NCBI RefSeq assembly: GCF_008274695.1
Contig: NZ_VTOU01000003.1
Location: forward strand, 682,001 to 746,000
Length of the DNA: 64,000 bases
DNA from: Sphingomonas montanisoli
GTDB taxonomy: Bacteria > Pseudomonadota > Alphaproteobacteria > Sphingomonadales > Sphingomonadaceae
Direction of reading: 5' to 3'
Part shown: one piece after another, positions 34,754 through 43,300 of the stretch
Layout of the letters: every line of letters starts with the position of its first letter
Numbering within the stretch: the stretch's first letter is position 1
Position numbers and translations under genes: made by a program
Notes under the pieces: model-generated
The model's input: only the letters and a program-made list of their open reading frames with translations
Databases searched by the model: none
What the model was told of the DNA's origin: nothing

Positions 34754-36487
34754 TTACGAAGGCCGACGACGCGGAGGGCCGCGATGCGGGCCGCGCGGAG
34801 GACCGCGACGCTCGCCCTGCGGCCGATCACCCTGTGGCCGATCACCGGGAGCGCGCGACAGGCGCGGACGTTCGGCGGGCGGCGGTCCATCGCCGGCCGG
34901 CTCGATGATCACGCCGTCATCCTCACCCGCCGTACGGCGCACGGCATCGGCGAACTTGGCGGCGATACCGCGCGGAACCTCGAACCGGGTTTCGCCCGGC
35001 AGGATGCGAATCGCGCCGATATCCCGCTTCGTGATGTGGCCGCGACGGCACAGCAAAGGCAGCAACCAGCGCGGATCGGCATTGGCATTGCGACCGACAT
35101 TCATGCGGAACCAGACGGTATCCTCAAAACCGGGGCGCGGCCCCTGCTCGCGTTCGGGCCGCTGGCCGGGTGCGGCCGGCGATGCGTCAATCAGATCCTC
35201 GGGCGCGGGCAGGCTCTGGCGCTGCGTGCGCACGAAGGCGGCGGCGATATCCTCGGCACTGGTCGTCTCGAGCAGCTTGCGGGCGACGATCAGATCCTCC
35301 TCGGCGATCTCGCCGACTTCCAGGCTGGCGACCAGCCGTTCCTGATCCCGCGCGTAGATCGCATCGGGGCTGGGCACCGATTCCCACGTCGCGTTGACAT
35401 TGGCGGCGCGCAGCAGCCGTTCGGCATGGCGGCGGCGCTGATAGGGGGCGATCAGGACGCAAGTGCCCTTCTTGCCCGCGCGGCCGGTACGGCCCGAACG
35501 GTGCTGGAGCGTTTCCGGGTTGATCGGCAGCTCGGCGTGGATGACCAGTTCGAGTCCGGGAAGATCGATGCCGCGCGCCGCGACGTCGGTCGCGATGCAG
35601 ACCCGCGCACGGCGATCGCGCAGCGCCTGCAGCGCATGGTTGCGCTCATTCTGGCTGAGTTCACCCGACAAGGTCACCGCCGAAAAGCCGCGCTCCGTCA
35701 ACGTTGCCGACAGGCGGCGGACATTTTCGCGGGTGGCGCAGAACACCATCGCACCCTTGGCTTCATGGAAGCGCAGAACGTTCACGACGGCGTTCTGGAT
35801 GTCGGCCGGAGCGACCGCCATCGCGCGATAATCGATGTCGGCGTGGCTCTCGCGCTCGCTGGTCGTCTGGATGCGCAGCGCGTCGCGCTGGTACCGCTTG
35901 GCGAGCAAGGCGATCGGCTTGGGCATCGTCGCCGAAAACAGCAGGGTGCGACGCTCAGGCGGGGTGAGATCGAGGATTTCCTCGAGATCTTCCCGGAAGC
36001 CCAGGTCGAGCATTTCGTCCGCTTCGTCGAGAACGACGGCGCGCAGGGAGCCCGGCTGCAGGTTCCCGCGTTCCAGATGGTCCTTAAGGCGCCCCGGCGT
36101 GCCGACGACGATGTGGCAACCATAGGAGAGATTGCGCTGTTCGACCCGGACGTTCATGCCGCCGACGCAACTCGCGACCCGCGCGCCCAGCTTGGCGTAG
36201 AGCCATTGCAGCTCGCGCTGGACCTGCAGCGCCAGTTCGCGCGTCGGCGCGATGACGAGCGCGAGCGGCTCGCCCGCACGCGGCAGCGTGTCGGACCCGC
36301 CGAGCAAGGTGTCGGCAATGGCCAGACCATAAGCGACGGTCTTGCCCGATCCGGTCTGCGCGGAGACCAGAAGGTCGCGACCGATCGCTTCCTCCGTGAT
36401 GACAGCGGCCTGGACAGGGGTGGGCGCGGTGTAGCCACGCTCGGTAATTGCCTCCGCGACAGGCCGCGGCAGGGAAGAAAAGGGCAT
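34754..36487 (-). CDS. DEAD-box RNA helicase with DbpA-type RNA-binding domain
   Basis: ATP-dependent RNA helicase, 577 residues. Motifs in order: TPVQAAVI (Q motif), AQTGSGKT (I), APTRELALQ (Ia), TPGRL (Ib), LDEADEMLD (II), LFSATMP (III), then ATDVAARGIDLPGL (V) and HRSGRTGRAGK (VI). A DbpA-like RNA-binding domain (FRMNVGRNANADPRWLLPLL) follows near residue 440. The tail is Arg/Pro/Gly-rich with repeats of GDRPQGDRPQ. Likely roles are ribosome assembly or cold-shock RNA remodelling, as for DbpA/DeaD. It is convergent with the response regulator, with only ~11 nt between stops. Confidence 0.93.
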   Translation of the reverse strand: MPFSSLPRPVAEAITERGYTAPTPVQAAVITEEAIGRDLLVSAQTGSGKTVAYGLAIADTLLGGSDTLPRAGEPLALVIAPTRELALQVQRELQWLYAKLGARVASCVGGMNVRVEQRNLSYGCHIVVGTPGRLKDHLERGNLQPGSLRAVVLDEADEMLDLGFREDLEEILDLTPPERRTLLFSATMPKPIALLAKRYQRDALRIQTTSERESHADIDYRAMAVAPADIQNAVVNVLRFHEAKGAMVFCATRENVRRLSATLTERGFSAVTLSGELSQNERNHALQALRDRRARVCIATDVAARGIDLPGLELVIHAELPINPETLQHRSGRTGRAGKKGTCVLIAPYQRRRHAERLLRAANVNATWESVPSPDAIYARDQERLVASLEVGEIAEEDLIVARKLLETTSAEDIAAAFVRTQRQSLPAPEDLIDASPAAPGQRPEREQGPRPGFEDTVWFRMNVGRNANADPRWLLPLLCRRGHITKRDIGAIRILPGETRFEVPRGIAAKFADAVRRTAGEDDGVIIEPAGDGPPPAERPRLSRAPGDRPQGDRPQGERRGPPRGPHRGPPRRRPS

Positions 36488-36660
36488 CGAGGTTCCGATA
36501 TCTGGGTGGCGGGCGCCTGGAAGCGCGCTGGCTCTGATCGCGGGGCTATAGCTGCGGATCGCCGAAAAAGCCAGCGGGCGTTTGTCCGTGCCGCCCGCGC
36601 GATGAGCCGTGACGCAGACGAAAGGATGACAGCTTCGGTTCAGGCGCGGGAATTAGGCTG

Positions 36661-37821
36661 ATGCGGATGGACGCCATACCGATGCCCGACTGGACCAAGA
36701 AGCGCACGCCGATGCCGGCGGTGTCCGATGCGATCGGCCTGTCGCGACTGATCTGCATATTGGGTGTGGTCTATGTTCACGCCTGGACCGGCCTGGGTGG
36801 AGACAAGATGACCGCGCTCGCCGGATCGGGGCAGGACGTGCTGCGCTGGTCGCTGGTCGAACTGTTTGGGCGCAGCGCGGTGCCGCTGCTCAGCATCATT
36901 TCAGGCTGGCTGGTCGCGGGTTCGGTGACGAAGCGCAGCTATCGCGTGTTCGTCGGCGGCAAGACGCGCGCGATCCTGCTGCCGATGCTGCTGTGGAACG
37001 CCATCGCGATCGTGCTGGTGGTGGGTGCGGGTGCGCTCCGGATCGTACCCGCGCCGCTGCTGGGCGACCTGCGCTGGGTGCTCGACAATATGCTCGAACT
37101 CACCCGCGCGGGCGACATCAACGTGCAGATGGGATTTCTGCGCGACCTGTTCCTGTGCATGCTGATCGCGCCGGTCATCGCCCGCTGGCCGACGAGTGCG
37201 CTGGCGAGCGTCGCGGTGCTGAGCGGCATCTACATGATCTCCGAATATAATGCGCCGATCCTGCTGCGCCCGTCGATCCTGATGTTCTTCACGCTGGGTA
37301 TCATCGCGCGCCGCCACGGCTGGGCCGAACGACTCGCGATCCTGCCCTGGTGGCAGGCGGCCTTGCCATTCGCGATCCTGGTCGTGCCCAAGACATTGCT
37401 GTCGATCTGGGGCCACGGATCGGCCGACTATCACCGTTTTCTGCTCGCCTCGACCGACCTTGCCCTGCGGGCGGCGGCGGCACTGCTCGTCTGGCGCTGC
37501 GCGATCGCGCTGGCGCAGACCGCAGCCGGGCGCCGCGCGCTCGTCCTCGAACGCTACGCCTTCTTCCTGTTCTGCTCGCACCTGATCTTCATGTGGCTGA
37601 TCGGCCCTGCGATCGGCGACCTGACCGGGCCGATGGGCAGCCGCTGGTGGCCAGCCTATTTCATCCTGCAGCCGCTGCTCGCCCTCGGCTTCGCGATCGG
37701 GCTGGCGCAGGCGATCGTCGCGGTTTCCCCGAAGGTGGCGGAGACGTTGAGCGGCGGCCGAATCGGTGGGCGCCGTCAGGCGACCTCGCCCGCCGCCCGT
37801 CCGCTGGCCCAAGCCCATTGA
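36661..37821 (+). CDS. Membrane acyltransferase (acyltransferase-3 family)
   Basis: Integral membrane protein of 386 residues with about ten membrane helices. The start region ILGVVYVHAWTG carries the essential His seen in acyltransferase-3 (OafA/WecH/OpgC-like) proteins, and PLLSIISGWLV and KTRAILLPMLLWN fit the family. These enzymes move acetyl or succinyl groups onto surface sugars from cytosolic donors. The gene is solitary, so its acceptor is unknown. ATG 36661 is used; a second in-frame ATG is six bases further. Confidence 0.86.
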   Translation: MRMDAIPMPDWTKKRTPMPAVSDAIGLSRLICILGVVYVHAWTGLGGDKMTALAGSGQDVLRWSLVELFGRSAVPLLSIISGWLVAGSVTKRSYRVFVGGKTRAILLPMLLWNAIAIVLVVGAGALRIVPAPLLGDLRWVLDNMLELTRAGDINVQMGFLRDLFLCMLIAPVIARWPTSALASVAVLSGIYMISEYNAPILLRPSILMFFTLGIIARRHGWAERLAILPWWQAALPFAILVVPKTLLSIWGHGSADYHRFLLASTDLALRAAAALLVWRCAIALAQTAAGRRALVLERYAFFLFCSHLIFMWLIGPAIGDLTGPMGSRWWPAYFILQPLLALGFAIGLAQAIVAVSPKVAETLSGGRIGGRRQATSPAARPLAQAH

Positions 37822-38948
37822 AAATTATAGCCGCCGAGCCAGCCGGTCACATCGACCGCCTCACCGATGAAGTGCAGCCCTGGCACCTTCTTCGCCATTA
37901 GACCCTTCTGATCGAGGCCGTCGGTCGAAACCCCGCCGATCGTCACCTCGGCCTTGGCGAATCCCTCCGACCCTGACGGCGTAAAGCGCCAGCCCTTCAG
38001 CCGCCCCCCCGCATCGGCCAGCGCCTGGTCCTTCAGGCCGGCCATCGTGCCCGACAGCGCCAGCCGATCGGCCAGTGCATCGGCGAGCCGATCGGCGAAG
38101 AGATCGCGCAGCACGGTGCGGAACTCGGCCTTGGGGCGCGCCGCCTTGGCATCGACCAGCATCGTCGCGCCCGCATCGGGCAGCAGATCGAGCGCGATCT
38201 CCCCGCCATTGCGCCAATAGCTGCTGATCTGGAGGATCGCCGGACCGGAAAGCCCGCGATGCGTGAACAATGCCGCCTCGCGGAAACTCGTCTTGCCCGA
38301 CGACGCGATGACATCGAGCGACACGCCCGACAATTGCTCGAACAGCCGATCATCGGCGCCCAGTGTCAGCGGCACCAGCGCCGGGCGCGGCTCGACGACC
38401 TTCAAGCCGAACTGCCGCGCGACATCATAAGCGAAGCCGGTCGCGCCCATCTTCGGGATCGACGGGCCGCCCGTCGCGATCACCAGCGACGGCGCGCAGA
38501 CCTCTCCTGCCGAAGTCTCGACGCGATACATCCCGTCCGCATGCGCGATCCCGACGATTCGGGTGAGCAGCCGCGTTTCGACTCCGCCCTTCGCGCACTC
38601 GTCTGCGAGCATCGCGACGATCTGCTTGGCCGATCCGTCGCAGAACAGCTGGCCCAGCGTCTTTTCGTGCCAGGCGATGCCGTAAGCGTCGACCATCGCG
38701 ACGAAGTCGCCCGGTGCAAAGCGCCCCAGCGCCGACTTGGCGAAATGCGGGTTGGCCGAAAGGTAGCGATCGGCGATCCCACCGTTCACATTGGTGAAAT
38801 TGCACCGCCCGCCGCCCGAAACCAGGATTTTCGCCCCGGCCCGATCGAGATGATCGAGCAGCAGCACCCGCCGCCCGCGCTGCCCCGCAGTGAGCGCGCA
38901 CATCATGCCGGCGGCACCGGCGCCGATGATGATCACGTCAAAAGCCAT
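37776..38948 (-). CDS. HI0933-family flavoprotein (YhiN type)
   Basis: FAD-dependent oxidoreductase, 390 residues from the ATG at 38948. It begins MAFDVIIIGAGAAGMMCALT (G-x-G-x2-G dinucleotide motif) and has GAKILVSGGGRCNFTN, which is diagnostic of the HI0933/YhiN family, followed by LVIATGGPSIPKMGATG. The C-terminus ends VTGWLGGYNFQWAWASGRAA. Family members are annotated as aminoacetone oxidase-like or as NAD(P)/FAD oxidoreductases; the substrate is unsettled. Its 3' end overlaps the acyltransferase 3' end by 46 nt on the other strand. Confidence 0.88.
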   Translation of the reverse strand: MAFDVIIIGAGAAGMMCALTAGQRGRRVLLLDHLDRAGAKILVSGGGRCNFTNVNGGIADRYLSANPHFAKSALGRFAPGDFVAMVDAYGIAWHEKTLGQLFCDGSAKQIVAMLADECAKGGVETRLLTRIVGIAHADGMYRVETSAGEVCAPSLVIATGGPSIPKMGATGFAYDVARQFGLKVVEPRPALVPLTLGADDRLFEQLSGVSLDVIASSGKTSFREAALFTHRGLSGPAILQISSYWRNGGEIALDLLPDAGATMLVDAKAARPKAEFRTVLRDLFADRLADALADRLALSGTMAGLKDQALADAGGRLKGWRFTPSGSEGFAKAEVTIGGVSTDGLDQKGLMAKKVPGLHFIGEAVDVTGWLGGYNFQWAWASGRAAGEVA

Positions 38949-38955
38949 CTCATCT

Positions 38956-39028
38956 CCGTTCGTGTCGAGCGAAGTCGAGACACGGTCCACCAAGCCAGCG
39001 CGCCTCGACGTCGCTCGAACACGAACGG
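38956..39028. repeat. Inverted repeat, CCGTTCGTGTCGAGCGAAG family (second copy)
   Basis: The arms are CCGTTCGTGTCGAG (38956-) and CTCGAACACGAACGG (-39028), with GTCGAGACACG inside. It occupies most of the 127-nt gap between the divergent flavoprotein and prfC genes, so both promoters must overlap or avoid it. It is the sister of 12572-12684. Confidence 0.85.
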
Positions 39029-39075
39029 GGGTTGGTTGGGTTTCAGTCCGAAGGCTGCTATCCGCCGCCGCCATC

Positions 39076-40662
39076 ATGAGCAAGCCGAACCGCCCCGACC
39101 GCCGCACCTTCGCGATCATCTCGCATCCCGACGCCGGCAAGACCACGTTGACCGAAAAGCTGCTCTATTTCGGCGGCGCGATCCATCTCGCCGGCGAGGT
39201 GAAGGCGCGCGGCCAGAATCGGCGCGCGCGATCGGACTGGATGAAGATCGAGCAGCAGCGCGGCATCTCGGTCACGTCGTCGGTGATGACGTTCGAGCGC
39301 GACGGCATCACCTTCAACCTGCTCGACACGCCGGGCCACGAGGATTTCAGCGAAGACACCTATCGCACGCTGACCGCGGTCGATTCGGCGGTGATGGTGA
39401 TCGACGCCGCCAAGGGCATCGAGCCGCAGACCCGCAAGCTGTTCGAGGTCTGCCGCCTGCGCTCCGTTCCGATCATCACCTTCGTCAACAAGGTCGATCG
39501 CGAGGGCCGCCCGCCCTTCGAACTGCTCGACGAGGTGGCCGACGCGCTCGCGCTCGATGTCTGTCCGATGAGCTGGCCGGTCGGCATGGGCGGCCAGTTC
39601 GAAGGGATCTACGATCTCGCCAGGGATCGGCTCCACCGCCCAGCCGCCGACGCGACCGGCGCTTATGAGGGCGACGCCGCCTCGGTTGCGGGCCTTGGCG
39701 ATTCGCAGCTGGAGGACATGCTGTCGGCGCAGGGCCTCGCGCTGCTGCGGGAGGAGGCCGAGCTGGCGCAGGTCGGCTATGCGCCGTTCGACGAGACCGC
39801 TTATCTCAACGGCGATCTCACGCCGGTCTATTTCGGATCGGCCCTGAAGGATTTCGGGGTCGAGCAGCTGATCGACGCGCTGGCCGATTTCGCCCCCTCG
39901 CCGCGCCCGCAGCCGGGCGACCCGCGCGACGTCGACCCGTCCGAACCGCAGGTCGCGGGCTTCGTGTTCAAGGTGCAGGCCAACATGAACCCGCAGCATC
40001 GCGACCGCGTCGCCTTCATGCGGTTGTGCTCGGGCAAGTTCAAACGCGGCATGAAACTCAACCAGGTAGGCACCGGCAAGTCGATCGCGGTGCACAGCCC
40101 GATCCTGTTCTTCGCGCAGAACCGCGAACTGGCCGAAGAAGCCTTCCCCGGCGACATCATCGGCATTCCCAACCACGGCACCTTGCGCGTGGGCGATACG
40201 CTGCTGGAAAGCGGGGAGACGATCCGCTTCACCGGCATTCCCAATTTCGCGCCCGAAATCCTGCGCCGCGTGAAGCTGGTCGATCCCACCAAGACCAAGC
40301 AGTTGCGCACCGCGCTCAACGACATGGCCGAAGAGGGCGTGATGCAGGTGTTCGTGCCGCAGATCGGTTCGCAGATGGTGGTGGGCGTCGTCGGTCAGCT
40401 CCAGCTCGACGTGCTGATCAGCCGCCTGCAGGCCGAGTATAAGGTCGATGCGGCGTTCGAACCCTCACCATGGGACACGGCGCGCTGGATCGCATCGGAC
40501 GATCCCAAGGCGATCGCCGAGTTCGAAGGACTCCATCGCAGCGCGATGGCCGCCGACCGCGATGGGGCGCCGGTGTTCATGGCGAAGGATGCGTGGGAGC
40601 TGAACTACATCACCGGCCGCTTCCCCAACATCCGCTTCTCGGCGACCAAGGAGCGGCACTGA
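39076..40662 (+). CDS. prfC: Peptide chain release factor 3
   Basis: Translational GTPase RF3, 528 residues, which recycles RF1/RF2 from the ribosome. The start is ATG 39076 (MSKPNRPDRRTFAIISHPDA). GTPase motifs: HPDAGKTTLTEKL (G1), GISVTSS (G2), LDTPGHEDF (G3) and FVNKVDRE (G4). Domain II/III text follows and the tail reads GRFPNIRFSATKERH. The first 62 residues of the longest reading are antisense to the flavoprotein and are rejected. A dispersed hairpin follows the stop. Confidence 0.96.
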   Translation: MSKPNRPDRRTFAIISHPDAGKTTLTEKLLYFGGAIHLAGEVKARGQNRRARSDWMKIEQQRGISVTSSVMTFERDGITFNLLDTPGHEDFSEDTYRTLTAVDSAVMVIDAAKGIEPQTRKLFEVCRLRSVPIITFVNKVDREGRPPFELLDEVADALALDVCPMSWPVGMGGQFEGIYDLARDRLHRPAADATGAYEGDAASVAGLGDSQLEDMLSAQGLALLREEAELAQVGYAPFDETAYLNGDLTPVYFGSALKDFGVEQLIDALADFAPSPRPQPGDPRDVDPSEPQVAGFVFKVQANMNPQHRDRVAFMRLCSGKFKRGMKLNQVGTGKSIAVHSPILFFAQNRELAEEAFPGDIIGIPNHGTLRVGDTLLESGETIRFTGIPNFAPEILRRVKLVDPTKTKQLRTALNDMAEEGVMQVFVPQIGSQMVVGVVGQLQLDVLISRLQAEYKVDAAFEPSPWDTARWIASDDPKAIAEFEGLHRSAMAADRDGAPVFMAKDAWELNYITGRFPNIRFSATKERH

Positions 40663-40672
40663 TCGCCTTCGC

Positions 40673-40700
40673 CGTCATCCCAGCGAAAGCCGGGATGACG
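40673..40700. repeat. Short palindrome, CGTCATCCCAGC family
   Basis: CGTCATCCC and GGGATGACG enclose AGCGAAAGCC, making a compact hairpin just after prfC. It may serve as a terminator although no T run follows. Confidence 0.8.
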
Positions 40701-40770
40701 TATGGGGGTGGCTGGGGATAGATTTCGGTTCCGGCACGTTCTGCCCTCTCAAGATCGAGAGGACTGCCCT

Positions 40771-41763
40771 TTGCGTTATTTGCTCGCCGCCATCGCCCTG
40801 ATCCCCGCCGCCGCGCTGGCCCAACCCGCAAAGGCGCCCTCCACCGGCCCCGATTCCGGTGTGATGGGCGCGCAGGTGCTGCTCGACCGGCTCGGCTTCG
40901 GACCCGGCGTGATCGACGGCAGATCGGGTGCCTCCTATACGCAGGCGCTCAAGGGCTATCAGGAAGCGAACGGCCTCAAGGCGACAGGCAAGCTCGACGC
41001 CGCGACGCAGGCGAAGTTCGACGCCTATCGCGGCATGCCGACCGTCATCACGATCAAGCTCGACGAGCAGATCCTCGCCGGCCCCTTCGTCGGCCCAATC
41101 CCGAAGGACGAGGGCGATCAGGCGAAGCTCAAGACGATCGGCTATTCGGACGTGAACGAGAAGCTGGCCGAGCGATATCACACCACTCCCGCGACGCTCG
41201 CCGCGCTCAATCCCGAAAAGCCCAAGCTCGATCCCGGCAGCGAGATCAAGGTGCCCAACGTCATTCCTGCGGCGCGCGAATATTCTGCCGACCTCAAGCC
41301 CGAATGGCGCGATACGTTGTGGACGCTCAACGTCGGATCGGATCAGCCCAAGGCGGTGAAGATCGTGGTCGACAAGTCCGACAGCGTGCTCCGCGTGATC
41401 GGTGAGGGCGGCAAGCTGATCGCGCAATTCCCAGCCACGATGGGCAGCGCGAAGGATCCTTTGCCTATCGGGACCTGGAAGATTCAGGGCGTAGCGTACA
41501 ACCCGCCCTTCCATTACAATCCCAAATTGTTCTGGGATGCCTCGTCGAAGGACGACAAGGCGTTGCTGCAACCCGGCCCGAACGGCCCGGTGGGGGTGGT
41601 GTGGATGGACCTGAACAAAGCGCATTACGGCATTCACGGCACGCCGCGGCCGGAGAATATCGGCAAGACCGAAAGCCATGGCTGCATCCGCCTGACCAAC
41701 TGGGATGCAGCGCGCGTCGCGATGATGGTGAAGCCGGGCACTCCGGCGATCTTCCAGAACTGA
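40771..41763 (+). CDS. L,D-transpeptidase with peptidoglycan-binding and LysM-like parts
   Basis: Periplasmic YkuD-type enzyme, 330 residues from a TTG at 40771 that has a good ribosome site (GAGAGGAC) 8-9 nt upstream. A signal peptide (RYLLAAIALIPAAALAQ) is followed by a PGB_1 domain (LLDRLGFGPGVIDGRSGASY, about 35-90) and a LysM-like linker (YHTTPATLAALNP). The YkuD catalytic domain has the motif HGTPRPENIGKTESHGCIRL, i.e. H-x14-18-S-H-G-C-x-R with the nucleophilic Cys. It forms 3-3 cross-links in peptidoglycan or attaches proteins to it. The next gene is an M23 peptidase 10 nt downstream, so the two envelope enzymes are co-expressed. Confidence 0.92.
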   Translation: MRYLLAAIALIPAAALAQPAKAPSTGPDSGVMGAQVLLDRLGFGPGVIDGRSGASYTQALKGYQEANGLKATGKLDAATQAKFDAYRGMPTVITIKLDEQILAGPFVGPIPKDEGDQAKLKTIGYSDVNEKLAERYHTTPATLAALNPEKPKLDPGSEIKVPNVIPAAREYSADLKPEWRDTLWTLNVGSDQPKAVKIVVDKSDSVLRVIGEGGKLIAQFPATMGSAKDPLPIGTWKIQGVAYNPPFHYNPKLFWDASSKDDKALLQPGPNGPVGVVWMDLNKAHYGIHGTPRPENIGKTESHGCIRLTNWDAARVAMMVKPGTPAIFQN

Positions 41764-41773
41764 GGCCGCACGC

Positions 41774-42379
41774 ATGAGGATAATCCACCGCATCGCGATC
41801 ATCCTGCTCGTGGCGGTTATCTTTTATGTGGGGTGGGTTATCTATCTTAACCTGCCCGGCGCCGACACGCCGCAACCCAAGGCGATGGTCGGCCCGGCCA
41901 AGACGATCGCCGCGCCTGCCGCGCCCGAGCAGGTCGTCCCCGCCAAAGGCCCGCTGCTGATCCCGGTCGCGGGGGTGACGGCGGCGCAGTTGCAGGACAC
42001 GTTCACCGATGCGCGCGGCGACGGCAGCCGATCGCACGGCGCGCTCGACATCATGGCGCCGCGCGGCACGCCTGTGCTGGCGGCGGCAGCGGGCACGGTG
42101 GAGAAATTGTTCACGAGCAAGCTGGGCGGGCTGACCATCTACATCCGTCGGCCGGGCGGCGGCTGGGTCGATTATTACGCCCACCTCGATCATTATGCGC
42201 CCGACCTTGCCGAAGGGCAGAACGTCGCACGCGGACAGACCATCGGCGCGGTCGGCTTCACTGGCGACGCCAGCCCCGAAGGCCCGCACCTTCACTATGA
42301 GATCAAGGCGATGGCCCCCGGTGAAAGCTGGTGGCAGGGCAAGGCCGTGAACCCCTATGCGATACTGAGTGGGAAATAG
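41774..42379 (+). CDS. M23-family metallopeptidase (membrane-anchored)
   Basis: Protein of 201 residues. One N-terminal membrane helix (IIHRIAIILLVAVIFYVGWV) is followed by a Pro/Ala-rich linker and an M23 (LytM) domain. Zinc ligands are visible in SHGALDIMAPRGTPVLAA (H-x3-D) and GPHLHYEIKA (H-x-H). With all ligands present it should be an active endopeptidase cutting peptidoglycan cross-bridges. It shares an operon with the L,D-transpeptidase upstream. Confidence 0.92.
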   Translation: MRIIHRIAIILLVAVIFYVGWVIYLNLPGADTPQPKAMVGPAKTIAAPAAPEQVVPAKGPLLIPVAGVTAAQLQDTFTDARGDGSRSHGALDIMAPRGTPVLAAAAGTVEKLFTSKLGGLTIYIRRPGGGWVDYYAHLDHYAPDLAEGQNVARGQTIGAVGFTGDASPEGPHLHYEIKAMAPGESWWQGKAVNPYAILSGK

Positions 42380-42387
42380 CCCCTCCA

Positions 42388-42438
42388 CTCGTCATTGCGA
42401 GGAGCCTCAGGTGACGAAGCTCCGCTCGCAATGACGAG
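42388..42438. repeat. Dispersed palindrome, CGTCATTGCGAG family
   Basis: CTCGTCATTGCGAG at the left and CTCGCAATGACGAG at the right are reverse complements with a short centre (51 nt in all). It lies between the M23 gene and the arylesterase gene. Same family as 9033-9113. Confidence 0.85.
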
Positions 42439-42480
42439 TTGGCACTTGAGAGCCGCTTAAGGAGCGCCAATATCCCACCC

Positions 42481-43110
42481 ATGACGATCCTCCGCCATGC
42501 GCTGATCGCGCTCGCCGCCCTGGTTTCCGCCACCGCCCCCGCTCATGCGGCCGACAAGCTGGTCCTCGCCTTCGGAGACAGCCTGACGGCGGGCTACCAG
42601 CTGCCGCCTGGGCAAGGGTTCGCGCCGCAGCTCGAAGCCGCGCTGCGCAAGAGCGGAGTACCCGCGCGGGTCCACAATGCCGGCGTATCGGGCGATACGA
42701 CCGCGCAGGGCAAGGCGCGGCTTGCCTGGGTGCTGGGTGCGCTCAAGGCCAAGCCCGATCTCGCGATCGTCGAGCTGGGCGCCAATGACATGCTGCGCGG
42801 GCTTCCGGCCGATCAGGCGCGCGCCAATCTCGATACGATCCTGGGCGAGTTCAAGAAGCGCAATATCCCCGTGCTGATCGCCGGGATGCGCGCCGCACCC
42901 AATCTGGGTGCCGATTATCGTCGCCGCTTCGACAGCATCTTCCCCGATCTGGCGGCCAAATATCGCGCGCCGCTCTACCCCTTCTTCCTGAACGGAATGA
43001 TCGGCAATCGCGGGCTCCACATCGGTGACAACCTGCATCCCAATGCGAAGGGAGTCGCGGTGATCGTGAAGGGCATATTGCCGCAGGTTAGGGCGGCACT
43101 GGCGCGCTAA
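42481..43110 (+). CDS. SGNH arylesterase/lysophospholipase (TesA-like)
   Basis: Periplasmic SGNH hydrolase, 209 residues from ATG 42481. The signal peptide is LRHALIALAALVSATAPAHA. Block I is AFGDSLTAGYQLP (catalytic Ser), block II includes NAGVSGDTT (Gly), block III is ELGANDMLRG (Asn) and block V is DNLHPNAKG (Asp-x2-His), so the site is complete. It resembles arylesterase/TesA enzymes acting on lysophospholipids or aryl esters. The gene stands alone between two repeats. Confidence 0.92.
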   Translation: MTILRHALIALAALVSATAPAHAADKLVLAFGDSLTAGYQLPPGQGFAPQLEAALRKSGVPARVHNAGVSGDTTAQGKARLAWVLGALKAKPDLAIVELGANDMLRGLPADQARANLDTILGEFKKRNIPVLIAGMRAAPNLGADYRRRFDSIFPDLAAKYRAPLYPFFLNGMIGNRGLHIGDNLHPNAKGVAVIVKGILPQVRAALAR

Positions 43111-43117
43111 CCCTTTT

Positions 43118-43200
43118 CGTCATCCCAGCGAAAGCTGGGATCCCATGAGGCTCCAGCACCGCGCACCTCTCCAGAGATCCCAGCTTTCGCTGGAATGACG
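43118..43200. repeat. Inverted repeat, CGTCATCCCAGC family (double copy)
   Basis: CGTCATCCCAGCGAAAGCTG at the left faces GATCCCAGCTTTCGCTGGAA at the right, ending TGACG. Each arm is itself a short hairpin and the two arms also pair with each other. It sits between the arylesterase and the DUF885 gene. Confidence 0.85.
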
Positions 43201-43300
43201 GAGAAATGGAGCGGAACCGTATCAGACGCGTAACACGCTCTTGCGTGTCACGATTCCGTCTCTAGTCTCCCCGCCATGCCCAACAGGGGAGCAATATTAC

